A DNA stretch of 64,000 nt from PALSA-1353 sp050012375 (GTDB lineage: Bacteria > Planctomycetota > Phycisphaerae > Tepidisphaerales > Tepidisphaeraceae). Shown here piece by piece: positions 1 through 8,311 of this stretch. Each line of letters begins with the position of its first letter. Positions within the stretch are counted from its first letter, which is position 1. The stretch is taken from NCBI GenBank assembly GCA_050012375.1, contig JBEKHH010000007.1, positions 58,336 through 122,335 of the forward strand. Direction: 5' to 3'. A program made the translations under genes and the position numbers. Under the pieces are notes generated by a model. The model was not told where the DNA came from and ran no database searches. It was given only the letters and a program-made list of their open reading frames with translations.

Positions 1-2
1 AT

Positions 3-1466
3 CCGGAAAGATTCCCCGACCCCGACGGATGGATCAAAGCCATCCATCAGAAGCACGCCCGGCTCATGATTTCCGTCTGGGGAAAGTTCAATCCCGACAC
101 GGAAAATTTCCGCGAGATGCAATCGCAAGGGTTTCTCTATCCCCTCAAGCAGGACGTGAGAGACTGGCTCGGCTCCAGCTACACCTTCTTCGACGCGTTC
201 AACCCCAAAGCCCGGCAGCTTTTCTGGCAGCAGATGAAATCCGCCCTATTCGACAAGGGGGCCGATGCCTGGTGGCTCGACGCCACCGAGCCCGACCTGC
301 TGCCGCAGCCGACTCTCGACGGCCAGCGATCGCACATGAATCCGACCTTCCTCGGCCCCGGTTCGCGCGTGCTCAACGCCTATTCGCTCATGGAATGTGA
401 AGCCGTCTACGACGGACAGCGCGCCGCCAGCCCCAATCAGCGCGTCTTCATCCTCACGCGCTCCGGATTTGCCGGCCAGCAGCGATACGCCGCGGCGAGT
501 TGGTCCGGCGACACCAGCTCCAATTGGACCGCCATGCAAAAACAAATTCCCGCCGGCATCGGATTTTGCATTTCCGGCGTGCCGTATTGGACGATGGACG
601 TCGGCGGCTTTTCGGTTGAGGATCGATTCAGCGATCCCGATCCCGCGCCCGAGGACTGGGAAGAATGGTGCGAACTGGCTACGCGATGGTTCGAATTCGG
701 CGCCTTCTGTCCCATGCTGCGCGTCCACGGCGAATTTCCCTATCGCGAGATGTGGGAATTCGGCGGAGATTCCAGCCCGGCGTTCGCCGCTCAACTCAAG
801 TTCGATCGCCTGCGCTATCGCCTGCTTCCCTACATCTATTCCCTGGCCGGCTCCGTCACCCTGCACAATGACACGATGATGCGCGGCCTGGTGATGGATT
901 TCCCCGACGACGCCGCGGCCCGAAAGATCACCGACCAATTCATGTTTGGCCCGGCCCTGCTCGTCAACCCCGTGACCGCATACCGCGCCCGCAGCCGCCA
1001 GGTTTATCTGCCCAGTGGAACATCCTGGTACGATTTCTGGTCCGGCGCCAACCTGGACGGCGGCCAGACCGTCAATGCCGATGCCCCTTATGATTCCATT
1101 CCGCTGTACGTTCGCGCCGGCTCGATCATCCCCATCGGCCCTGAAATCCAATACACCGCAGAAAAACCGGCCGACCCGATCACGCTATATGTTTACGAGG
1201 GCGCCGACGCGGACTTCACTCTTTATGAGGACGACGGCCTCACCTATGCCTGCGAGAAGGGCGAATTCTCGGTGATTCCAATCCACTGGAACGACGCGGA
1301 CAAGAAACTGACCATCGGCAAACGGCAGGGATCGTTCGCGGGCATGCTCGCGACGCGGACGTTCAACGTCGTTTTGGTTTCCACGCAGAAGCCGACAGGC
1401 TTCAGCTTCTCGCCATCGCCGCAGAAAACCGCGCGTTACGCCGGCCAGGCGATCGACATCCGCTGA
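3..1466 (+). CDS. GH31 family alpha-glucosidase/alpha-xylosidase, 5' partial
   Basis: This is the C-terminal part of a glycoside hydrolase family 31 enzyme; the reading frame is already open at the window edge, so the N-terminal domain lies outside. GH31 enzymes hydrolyse alpha-linked glucose or xylose from oligosaccharides by retention. The catalytic nucleophile is the Asp of WWLDATEPD (codon 279-281), and the acid/base Asp sits in WSGDTSS (codon 510-512), both in the family context. A beta-sandwich domain of the DUF5110 type closes the protein. The exact substrate cannot be told from this fragment. It lies upstream of, and on the opposite strand to, the hydrolase gene that follows, with only 12 bases between the convergent stops. 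Confidence 0.9.
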   Translation, partial: PERFPDPDGWIKAIHQKHARLMISVWGKFNPDTENFREMQSQGFLYPLKQDVRDWLGSSYTFFDAFNPKARQLFWQQMKSALFDKGADAWWLDATEPDLLPQPTLDGQRSHMNPTFLGPGSRVLNAYSLMECEAVYDGQRAASPNQRVFILTRSGFAGQQRYAAASWSGDTSSNWTAMQKQIPAGIGFCISGVPYWTMDVGGFSVEDRFSDPDPAPEDWEEWCELATRWFEFGAFCPMLRVHGEFPYREMWEFGGDSSPAFAAQLKFDRLRYRLLPYIYSLAGSVTLHNDTMMRGLVMDFPDDAAARKITDQFMFGPALLVNPVTAYRARSRQVYLPSGTSWYDFWSGANLDGGQTVNADAPYDSIPLYVRAGSIIPIGPEIQYTAEKPADPITLYVYEGADADFTLYEDDGLTYACEKGEFSVIPIHWNDADKKLTIGKRQGSFAGMLATRTFNVVLVSTQKPTGFSFSPSPQKTARYAGQAIDIR

Positions 1467-1478
1467 GACGGCGAAGCG

Positions 1479-2396
1479 TTATTCCGCGGTATCCGACGGC
1501 GGCGGCAGGAGGCTGTCGATGTCTCCGGCGTCGGCAGAGCCCTCAAAATCCATCAGGAAATGAATGCTTTTCATTCGCTTTTCTCCGATGCGGCGGCGCA
1601 AAAGCCCGCGCGCCCGCCGCACGCTCGTTCGCCGCGACACGTGGATCAGCACGATGTCCCGATTCTTCAGCCGGTCGATCGCTTCAATGAATGAATCCAA
1701 GTGCAAATGCCGCCCGACCTTCGCCTTCTGCTTGTGATCCGCGTCGAAAAACGTGCATTCGGTAATCAGCACCTCCGCCCCCTGCACATCCGGATGGTCG
1801 AAAACTTCTCCCATCGTCGTGTCGCCCAGGTACGCCACCAGCGGAACTTCCACGCGATATTGAATCTCCACGCCCCGGTTTTTCATCGCCACCAGTTCGG
1901 GACCTGCCAGGCCCATGTACTGCGGCAGCAGCTTTTCCCGAACGCTGACCAGTGAGTATCCGAGGCTCGGGCCGCCGTGATGCGTGGCGAAGCAGCGGAT
2001 GATAAAATCGCGCCGGACCTCGTGCACGTCGCCCGGCGAAAGCCCGATGAGCGTGTAGGGGGTCGCCTGCCGCTCCACGTCCCGCCAGCAGCGCAGCACC
2101 GCATCCACCGGCCCCTCGAGTTCGCGCGGCAGCAGGATCGTGCCCGGCTTCATTCCCTGAAACGAGCGCTGCGAAAGGTAGTAGGGGAGTCCCGCGATGT
2201 GATCCATGTGCCCATGCGTCACGCACACGATGTCGCTCGTCAGCGCGAAGTAGGGCGATCGGCCGATGTCGAAGCAAACGTTCAACTCCGGTATCTGCAC
2301 CAGCGTCTCTTCGCCGGCCACGCTGTAGCCCACGACGTGGATTTGTCCCAGCGGGAGCCTGGCGAATTTCTGGACGAGAAATGATTTATCCGTCAT
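1479..2396 (-). CDS. Metallo-beta-lactamase-fold hydrolase, ribonuclease Z-like
   Basis: The protein (305 residues from the ATG) has the metal-binding signature HGHMDH about 70 residues in, followed by further His/Asp ligands (ATHHGG, YLGDTT). This is the arrangement of the RNase Z/ElaC branch of the metallo-beta-lactamase superfamily, which uses two zinc ions to cleave phosphodiesters. Whether it truly matures tRNA 3' ends is an inference; plant and bacterial paralogues of unknown substrate look similar. An in-frame TTG at 2423 would overlap the stop of the upstream CYTH gene (TTGA); I prefer the ATG at 2396, although neither start has a strong ribosome binding site. It probably forms a two-gene operon with the CYTH gene. 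Confidence 0.75.
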   Translation of the reverse strand: MTDKSFLVQKFARLPLGQIHVVGYSVAGEETLVQIPELNVCFDIGRSPYFALTSDIVCVTHGHMDHIAGLPYYLSQRSFQGMKPGTILLPRELEGPVDAVLRCWRDVERQATPYTLIGLSPGDVHEVRRDFIIRCFATHHGGPSLGYSLVSVREKLLPQYMGLAGPELVAMKNRGVEIQYRVEVPLVAYLGDTTMGEVFDHPDVQGAEVLITECTFFDADHKQKAKVGRHLHLDSFIEAIDRLKNRDIVLIHVSRRTSVRRARGLLRRRIGEKRMKSIHFLMDFEGSADAGDIDSLLPPPSDTAE

Positions 2397-2419
2397 ACCA
2401 CACGCATCGTCGTTCGCCT

Positions 2420-2980
2420 TCAAAACCTGATTTGACGGTCCTTGATCTGGTGCTCCTCAAGATATCTCGCCAACATGGAAATATAGCCCGTTTTTATCAC
2501 CGGCAGGTTCTCCAGCCCCAGCCGGCGCCGCACCGCATCCACGACGCTTGCGCCGGGGCCTTCGATTTCCACGTATGCGCCCAGGTACGGCAATTCGTCC
2601 AGATCCACTTCGCACTCTCCCAGCTTCCACGATTCGCGGCGCTTCTCGAACGACAGCGTAAGGTGATATCCCAGGTTCTCAAATAGCCTGCCCACGGCCT
2701 GAGGGTCGTCGGCCGAAAACTCCGTCTCCTCGCGCATCTTGAATTGGCCCTGCTGAATGGGGCCTTTCAGGGTGATGAGGCATTTGCTTTTGCCGCTTTC
2801 ATCCACCGCCACGCGAATTCGCAAACCCTTGTCGGCTGATTGAAGGGACCGCGCGGGCGTGTCGAAAAAGCTATTGGTCTCCAGGTCCTTTCCGCGCCGC
2901 TGCGCCCCGGCCGCCTCGAGCTTTTGTCGAACCGCCGACAGGTCCGGCACTTTTATTTTCGCTTCAATTTCGGTGCTCAT
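2420..2980 (-). CDS. CYTH domain protein (class IV adenylate cyclase / CyaB-like)
   Basis: The 186-residue protein begins MSTEIEAKIKV, which contains the ExExK metal/triphosphate-binding motif at the first beta strand of the CYTH tunnel fold. Alternating Lys/Arg/Glu strands follow, as in CyaB and archaeal class IV cyclases. Members hydrolyse or cyclise triphosphates (ATP, thiamine triphosphate, inorganic triphosphate), so the precise substrate is open. Its stop overlaps a possible TTG start of the downstream metallo-hydrolase, which suggests co-expression. Confidence 0.8.
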   Translation of the reverse strand: MSTEIEAKIKVPDLSAVRQKLEAAGAQRRGKDLETNSFFDTPARSLQSADKGLRIRVAVDESGKSKCLITLKGPIQQGQFKMREETEFSADDPQAVGRLFENLGYHLTLSFEKRRESWKLGECEVDLDELPYLGAYVEIEGPGASVVDAVRRRLGLENLPVIKTGYISMLARYLEEHQIKDRQIRF

Positions 2981-2999
2981 GCGGTCGTTTCCATCGCAA

Positions 3000-3256
3000 T
3001 TTTCCCTCTCCCCGCAGTACCGGCAACGTTTTTGATCTTTCGCGTAAGCTCTTTAATTTCAAAGTCAGATTGAACCGCAGAGCACGCTGAGGCCGCGGAG
3101 ACGGACGCAGAGAAGAGCGCGCCTGAAGGTCTTCTCCGCGTTTGTCTCTGCGATCTCTGTGTGCTCTGCGGTTCAATTTCAACCTGGAAAAGCCGAAGAA
3201 TTATGGATTTACAATAAAGACTGAAAATGTTGCCGGAGTACCGGGGAGAGGGGAAA
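3000..3256. repeat. Nested double inverted repeat between the CYTH gene and leuS
   Basis: This 318-base gap holds no gene. An outer imperfect inverted repeat (about 3000-3028 against 3227-3256) carries a CTCTCCCC/GTACCGG-type arm. Inside it lies a second inverted repeat (3069-3177) whose arms read as degenerate CGCAGAG/CGGAGA words and begin and end with ATTGAACCGCAGAG and its complement. Transcribed on either strand it could fold into a very long hairpin. It may also act as a terminator for leuS, which ends 43 bases away. Confidence 0.8.
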
Positions 3257-3298
3257 GAGCCGAGTGATAACAATAAAAGCTGGATCATCCCTGCGCTC

Positions 3299-6187
3299 TC
3301 ATTTCACCACAAAGCTCACCAGCTTCTTCGGCACGTAAATCCGCTTGACAAGAGTCTTACCCTCCAGCCATGGCTTGACGCTGGCTACGCCTTGCGCAGC
3401 TTCGAGCACCTGTTCCTCGGCGGCATCCGCCGGAACTATGACGGTGCCGCGCAGTTTGCCGTTCACCTGCACCGCCAACTCCAGCGTGGATTCCACCAGC
3501 TTGGCCGGATCATATTTCGGCCATGGATGGCGCGCCAGGCTGGCATCGTGGCCGAGGCGGCTCCAAATCTCCTCGGCGAGATGCGGCGCCAGCGGAGCCA
3601 GCAGCAGCGTGAAAGTTTCCGCCAGTTCCCTCGGCGTCCCGGCGCCAAGCCGCCCGATTTCGTTATTCAATTTGATCAGCTCCGCGATGGCCGTGTTGAA
3701 ACGGAGCGATTCGATGTCCTCGGCGACTTTCTTGATCGCGCGGTGCATTTGCCGATCGAGCTCGTCGGGAATCTTGTCATTGGTGATGTTCGCCGGTTTG
3801 CCGGCTTCGTCGTCTCCGACCAGATTGCGATAAACGCCGCTGAGAAACCGCGACATTCCGACGATGTCGCGCGTGTTCCACGGCTTCTGCGCCTCCAGCG
3901 GTCCCATGTACATCTCGTACAGCCGGAACGTATCCGCTCCGGAGTCGCCCACGACCTCGTCGGGAGTGACGACATTTCCGCGGCTCTTGCTCATCTTGTA
4001 GCTGCGCGAATCGACTCGAATGCCGGGATCGGATTTTCTAACCCAACCGTCCTTGGTTCGTTCGACCTCCGCCTCCTCGATCCGGCGCGGGAAAACTTTT
4101 TCCCCGGTGGATTTGATCTTGGCCTCGGCTGTGTCGCTGGCGGCGTCGTACGCCATTTCCACATCCGCGGCGCTGACCGGCTGTTTGTCGGCGGTCTCGA
4201 ACAGGGTGTACTCCGGCTCGCCTAAAATCGTTCCCTGGTTCACCAGCCTGCGAAATGGCTCCGGCGTCGAGACGTGGCCCAGATCGTAAAGCACCTTGTG
4301 CCAGAACCGCGCGTAAAGCAGATGCAGCACCGCATGCTCCGCGCCACCAACGTACAGGTCCACCGGCATCCAGTACCGCTCCTTCGCCGGATCGACGAAC
4401 CGCTTCGCATTGTGCGGATCGATATACCGCAGGTAATACCAGCAACTCCCCGCCCATTGCGGCATCGTGTTGGTTTCGCGCACGGCCGGCCGGCCATCCA
4501 CGATGACCTTGATCCAATCCCTGGCTTTACTGAGCGGCGGCTCCAGCGTGCCGGTGGGGCGGAAGTCCGACATCTCCGGCAAGGTTACCGGAAGCTGATC
4601 CTCCGGCACCGCCAGCGGATTGCCCAACTCATCCAGAATGATCGGAAACGGCTCGCCCCAATAGCGCTGCCGGCTGAAAATCCAGTCCCGCAGCTTGTAT
4701 TTCACCGAACGCCTGCCGGTCCCTTCGGCGGTCAAAACCTTCGTCATGCGCTCCTGGGCCTCGGGCGTCGCAAGACCTTCTATCGCCAGGCTGTTCACCG
4801 CGATGCCTGGTTCCTCCAGCGCCCGACCGGCGGGGGGGGGCGAACCATCCGCGGGCTTCACCACCGTCCTGATCGGCAGCTTGAATTTCGTGGCGAATTC
4901 AAAGTCCCGCTGATCGTGCGCCGGCACCGCCATGATCGCCCCCGTCCCGTAGCCCATCAGCACATAATCCGCGATCCAGATCGGAATCTTCTCATCGTTG
5001 ACCGGGTTGATCGCATATGCCCCGGTGAACACGCCGGTCTTGTCCTTGGTCTCGGCCAACCGCTCGCGCTCCGAGCGAGTGGCGACGGCCTGGCAATACG
5101 CTTCAACGGCCCGGCGGTTCTCCGGCGAAGTGATGCGCCCAACCAGCTCATGCTCCGGCGACAGAACCATGTACGTCGCGCCATAGAGCGTGTCCGGCCG
5201 AGTCGTGTACACCGTGACGCTGAGTTCCTCGTCTTCCGCGGCCCCGGCGGGGGGGATGCTTGATGGATCGATCTCGAATTCCACCTCCGCGCCGATGCTT
5301 TTGCCGATCCAGTTTCGCTGCATCTCTTTCAGCGATTCCGGCCAATGCAATGTCTGCAAATCGTCCAGCAGCCGATCCGCATACGCGCTGATGCGCAGCA
5401 CCCATTGCCGCATCGGCTGTCTGACCACGGGGAATCCGCCCACTTCGCTCTTGCCGTCGATGACCTCCTCATTGGCCAGCACCGTGCCCAGGCCCGGGCA
5501 CCAGTTCACCGCCGCGTCGTCCATGTACGCCAGACGCTGGCCGTCGATCACCTCGCGCTGCTCGCTTTCATCGAGTTCGCGCCAAAGCCGTTCGATCCGC
5601 ATCTCCCCCATGAGCGCTTCCATCCCCTCCTGCGTCGGGTTGAGATGCACCGACCCATCCGGCCCGACAACAAGGTTCTCATTCAGCAATTCGTTGATGA
5701 GATGGCTGATCGGCTTGGCTTTGTTTTCCACCGGGTCGAAATAGCTGTTGAACAGTTGCAGGAATATCCACTGCGTCCATCGGTAATACGATGGATCGGT
5801 CGTGTCGATTTCGCGTTCCCAGTCGTAGCTCAACCCCAGCATCTGAATCTGCCGGCGAAAGTTGGCGATGTTCTGCTCCGTGGTGATGCGCGGATGAACG
5901 TTCTGCTTGATGGCGTACTGCTCCGCCGGAAGGCCGAAGGCATCCCATCCCATCGGATGCAGGACGTTGTACCCCTTCATGCGAAGATAGCGGGCGGATA
6001 TATCGGTGGCCGTGTATCCCTCCGGATGCCCGACGTGCAATCCCGCCCCGCTGGGGTATGGGAACATGTCCAGGATATATGCCTTGGGCATCTTGCCCGC
6101 CTCGGCGGGGTCAAGGGTGCGAAATGTGCGCTTCTGGAGCCAGAACTGCTGCCATTTCTTCTCGATGGCGGTGAAGTTGTAGGGCAT
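3299..6187 (-). CDS. leuS: Leucyl-tRNA synthetase
   Basis: A full-length class Ia synthetase of 962 residues that charges tRNA-Leu with leucine in the cytoplasm. The HIGH-type motif is HVGH at residues 51-54, the KMSKS loop is intact near residue 731, and the connective (CP1) editing region lies between. The C-terminal anticodon-binding and tail domains are complete. At 962 residues it is longer than many bacterial LeuRS, with an expanded stretch after residue 150. An eight-G run at about 4832 does not break the frame. It is transcribed divergently from the PilZ gene, and its upstream region contains a hairpin repeat (6224-6302). Confidence 0.97.
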   Translation of the reverse strand: MPYNFTAIEKKWQQFWLQKRTFRTLDPAEAGKMPKAYILDMFPYPSGAGLHVGHPEGYTATDISARYLRMKGYNVLHPMGWDAFGLPAEQYAIKQNVHPRITTEQNIANFRRQIQMLGLSYDWEREIDTTDPSYYRWTQWIFLQLFNSYFDPVENKAKPISHLINELLNENLVVGPDGSVHLNPTQEGMEALMGEMRIERLWRELDESEQREVIDGQRLAYMDDAAVNWCPGLGTVLANEEVIDGKSEVGGFPVVRQPMRQWVLRISAYADRLLDDLQTLHWPESLKEMQRNWIGKSIGAEVEFEIDPSSIPPAGAAEDEELSVTVYTTRPDTLYGATYMVLSPEHELVGRITSPENRRAVEAYCQAVATRSERERLAETKDKTGVFTGAYAINPVNDEKIPIWIADYVLMGYGTGAIMAVPAHDQRDFEFATKFKLPIRTVVKPADGSPPPAGRALEEPGIAVNSLAIEGLATPEAQERMTKVLTAEGTGRRSVKYKLRDWIFSRQRYWGEPFPIILDELGNPLAVPEDQLPVTLPEMSDFRPTGTLEPPLSKARDWIKVIVDGRPAVRETNTMPQWAGSCWYYLRYIDPHNAKRFVDPAKERYWMPVDLYVGGAEHAVLHLLYARFWHKVLYDLGHVSTPEPFRRLVNQGTILGEPEYTLFETADKQPVSAADVEMAYDAASDTAEAKIKSTGEKVFPRRIEEAEVERTKDGWVRKSDPGIRVDSRSYKMSKSRGNVVTPDEVVGDSGADTFRLYEMYMGPLEAQKPWNTRDIVGMSRFLSGVYRNLVGDDEAGKPANITNDKIPDELDRQMHRAIKKVAEDIESLRFNTAIAELIKLNNEIGRLGAGTPRELAETFTLLLAPLAPHLAEEIWSRLGHDASLARHPWPKYDPAKLVESTLELAVQVNGKLRGTVIVPADAAEEQVLEAAQGVASVKPWLEGKTLVKRIYVPKKLVSFVVK

Positions 6188-6223
6188 GGGAGGGAATATA
6201 ACGCCAAGTGCGGGGCGTTTATA

Positions 6224-6302
6224 GGATTGCCTATTGCCAATTGCCTATTGCGTCTGTGGTTCCCCCCCCAATAGGCAATGGGAAATAGGCAATAGGCAAT
6301 CC
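6224..6302. repeat. Hairpin repeat with ATTGCC/GGCAAT words
   Basis: The left arm (6224-6250) is built from repeated TTGCCTATTG-like words, and the right arm (6269-6302) from their complements. The two pair almost perfectly around a short C-rich loop. It lies in the 223-base divergent spacer between leuS and the PilZ gene and would be part of the leuS leader if the promoter lies beyond it. Confidence 0.85.
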
Positions 6303-6410
6303 TCCCCGCATTTACCCCCTTTCTTTCCCATTTTATTTCAATTCCCCAGCCCATCGTTCCGATAACCCTATTGGAACAGTTCCTAGCCAGGAAAGTGAAG
6401 GAGGCGTCCT

Positions 6411-6794
6411 ATGCTGACCTTGTCGCAAGGCATCCCGAAAGGGGATGCCCAAATCGATGACGGAATCGAACGTCGCCGCGGGCTGCGTATCAGCCAGGCC
6501 CGGCCCATCAAGGTCTTCGAGCCCACCGCCACGCGATATTTCGGCGGACAAACGCTGGACGTCAGCTCCACCGGTCTTCGACTCGAGCTTCCCGCGTCCA
6601 TGTGCGTCCGACCCGGAAAACTGCTCAGTGTTCACGTCGGGCTAAGCGAAACCGGCCAACCCCTGGCCAATCGCCGCCAGATGATTCCCGCTCGCGTCAT
6701 TTGGGTGAACCGCTCGTCGCAAAGCAGCGCCCGGACGATCTCGGCCGGCGTGGAATTCCTCGCCACCATCGCCGCTCAACGCGACGCGGCCTAA
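6411..6794 (+). CDS. PilZ domain protein
   Basis: This 127-residue single-domain protein has the two PilZ signatures: an Arg-rich N-terminal stretch (RRGLRISQAR) and the DxSxxG motif (DVSSTG) 20-30 residues later. PilZ domains bind cyclic di-GMP through these residues and relay the signal to motility, polysaccharide or secretion systems. A good ribosome binding site (GAAGGAGG) precedes the ATG. It stands alone, so its partner is unknown. The stop codon is part of the left arm of the next hairpin repeat. Confidence 0.85.
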   Translation: MLTLSQGIPKGDAQIDDGIERRRGLRISQARPIKVFEPTATRYFGGQTLDVSSTGLRLELPASMCVRPGKLLSVHVGLSETGQPLANRRQMIPARVIWVNRSSQSSARTISAGVEFLATIAAQRDAA

Positions 6795-6922
6795 AGCGAA
6801 AAAACCCGAAGCCCGAAACCAGAAACCAGAATCAAATCCGAAACCCGAAGGACTGAAACCGACCTTCGTTTCGGGTTTCAGCCATTCGGGCTTGATTCGC
6901 CATTCTGGTTTCGCACTTTAGG
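6790..6922. repeat. Hairpin repeat with CGAAACCAGAAT words
   Basis: The left arm starts with CCTAAAG (including the TAA of the PilZ gene) and continues with CCGAAACCAGAA-like words. The right arm ends CTTTAGG and carries the complementary words, so nearly the whole 133 bases can fold back. The same word family recurs at 48699-48821 inside the ribosomal cluster. Confidence 0.85.
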
Positions 6923-6951
6923 ATTTCCGTCTTTCCGGCTACATTCCCCCC

Positions 6952-8241
6952 ATGCCCGAGAAGATCATCCGCGATCCGGTGCATGATGTCATCGCATTCC
7001 ACCTCGAGCGCCCGATGGACGCGATGCTCTTTCGCCTTGTCGGCGCCGCCGAAATCCAGCGCTTGCGCCGCATCCGCCAACTCGGCCTGGCCTCCCTCGT
7101 CTATCCCGGAGCGGATCATTCGCGATACAGCCATAGCCTCGGCGTCATGGAAACCGCCCGGCGCATGCTCGACCATCTCGGCCGATCCGTTGCCATCGAC
7201 GAAGCCGACGCCACGGCTTGCCTGGCGGCCGCGCTCCTTCACGACCTCGGCCACGGCCCGCTCAGCCACGTCTTCGAATACATTGGCAACGTCCCCCACG
7301 AGAAGCTCACCGTCCTGATCATTCAGGATCCCCAGAGCGAAGTTCACCGCAGCCTGGCCGAGCATGACCGCGCGCTCCCCGAAAGGGTTGCCCGTCTTCT
7401 CCAGCCAACCTCCGCGCGGAATTTTTTCCATGACATCCTCTCCAGCCAGCTCGACGCCGATCGCTTTGATTATCTCCTCCGCGACAATCTCATGACCGGC
7501 AGCCAGTACGGCGGCTTCGATCTGCGCTGGCTCCTGCATTCCCTGACTGTCGATCAGGCCGGCTCGCGGCTTGCCGTCACCAGCAAAGGCGTCAGCGCCG
7601 CCGAGGCGTATCTGCAATCGCGCTATCACATGTACCGCAACGTTTATTTCCACAAGGTCGTCCGCACCGCCGAGGGAATGCTCAGGCTCGCCCTGCGGCG
7701 GGCCACGTGGCTGGCCAATGACAATCGCCTCCCTTTTCCCAGCCGCCAGGACATCGCCTTCAAAGCCCTGGTGGGGGGCCAATTGGACCTGCGCGATTTC
7801 GCCGAATTGGATGATGTCTCCCTGCTTCATTGCCTCAAGCTCTGGACCCGCGCCCCGGACGCCACGCTTGCCAGGCTCTGCCACGGCTTGCTGAACCGCC
7901 GGCTCTACAAAACCATCGACCTGAGCGCCTTGGATAATCCCACAGACCTGCGAAACGCCCTCGAGCGCGCCGCATCCGCCGTCTCCGCCGCCGGCGGCGA
8001 CCCTGAATACGATCTGTTTTACGATGAGCCCAGCGACGCCCCCTACGAGATCTACGACGGCCAAAATCCGGATACGGACATTCTCGTTCAAGACCCGAGT
8101 GGTCGCCTGGCATCCTTCGCGGCCATATCGCCACTGATGCAGGCGTTCAGCAGACAATTGATGTTCCGCCGCCTGCACGTCTCGCCGGAATATCGCTCTA
8201 ATGTGGAGTCGGCAATAAGACGATTATTAACAGACAGTTAA
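6952..8241 (+). CDS. HD-domain phosphohydrolase (SAMHD1/dGTPase-like)
   Basis: The 429-residue protein has the HD metal ligands in order: His61 in SRYSHSLG, His97-Asp98 in LLHDLGHGPLSH, and a distal Asp in DADRFDYL. This set and its spacing match the YpgQ-distant SAMHD1/dNTP triphosphohydrolase-like group, whose members cleave dNTPs or other phosphorylated nucleotides. It starts MPEKIIRDPVHD, the usual beginning for this group. The substrate is inferred from the family. The gene is monocistronic between two intergenic elements. Confidence 0.88.
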   Translation: MPEKIIRDPVHDVIAFHLERPMDAMLFRLVGAAEIQRLRRIRQLGLASLVYPGADHSRYSHSLGVMETARRMLDHLGRSVAIDEADATACLAAALLHDLGHGPLSHVFEYIGNVPHEKLTVLIIQDPQSEVHRSLAEHDRALPERVARLLQPTSARNFFHDILSSQLDADRFDYLLRDNLMTGSQYGGFDLRWLLHSLTVDQAGSRLAVTSKGVSAAEAYLQSRYHMYRNVYFHKVVRTAEGMLRLALRRATWLANDNRLPFPSRQDIAFKALVGGQLDLRDFAELDDVSLLHCLKLWTRAPDATLARLCHGLLNRRLYKTIDLSALDNPTDLRNALERAASAVSAAGGDPEYDLFYDEPSDAPYEIYDGQNPDTDILVQDPSGRLASFAAISPLMQAFSRQLMFRRLHVSPEYRSNVESAIRRLLTDS

Positions 8242-8311
8242 GACAAGCGGTTTTTTCGGCTTTCGGGCCGGAAACTGTACAATCGCGGGGCGATCGCCAG
8301 ACACAATCCAA

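Noticed and set aside
246..1151. A 301-residue open frame opposite the GH31 gene
   Set aside because: It lies entirely antisense to a strongly conserved enzyme, has no domain, and reflects GC codon bias.
3069..3177. CRISPR-like repeat
   Set aside because: The arms are inverted, not direct, repeats and the words vary, with no spacer periodicity.
4832..4839. Possible frameshift at an eight-G run in leuS
   Set aside because: The translation is continuous and conserved on both sides, so the frame is intact.
6832..8178. A 448-residue open frame opposite the HD-domain gene
   Set aside because: It is antisense to a well-supported enzyme and runs through a hairpin repeat.
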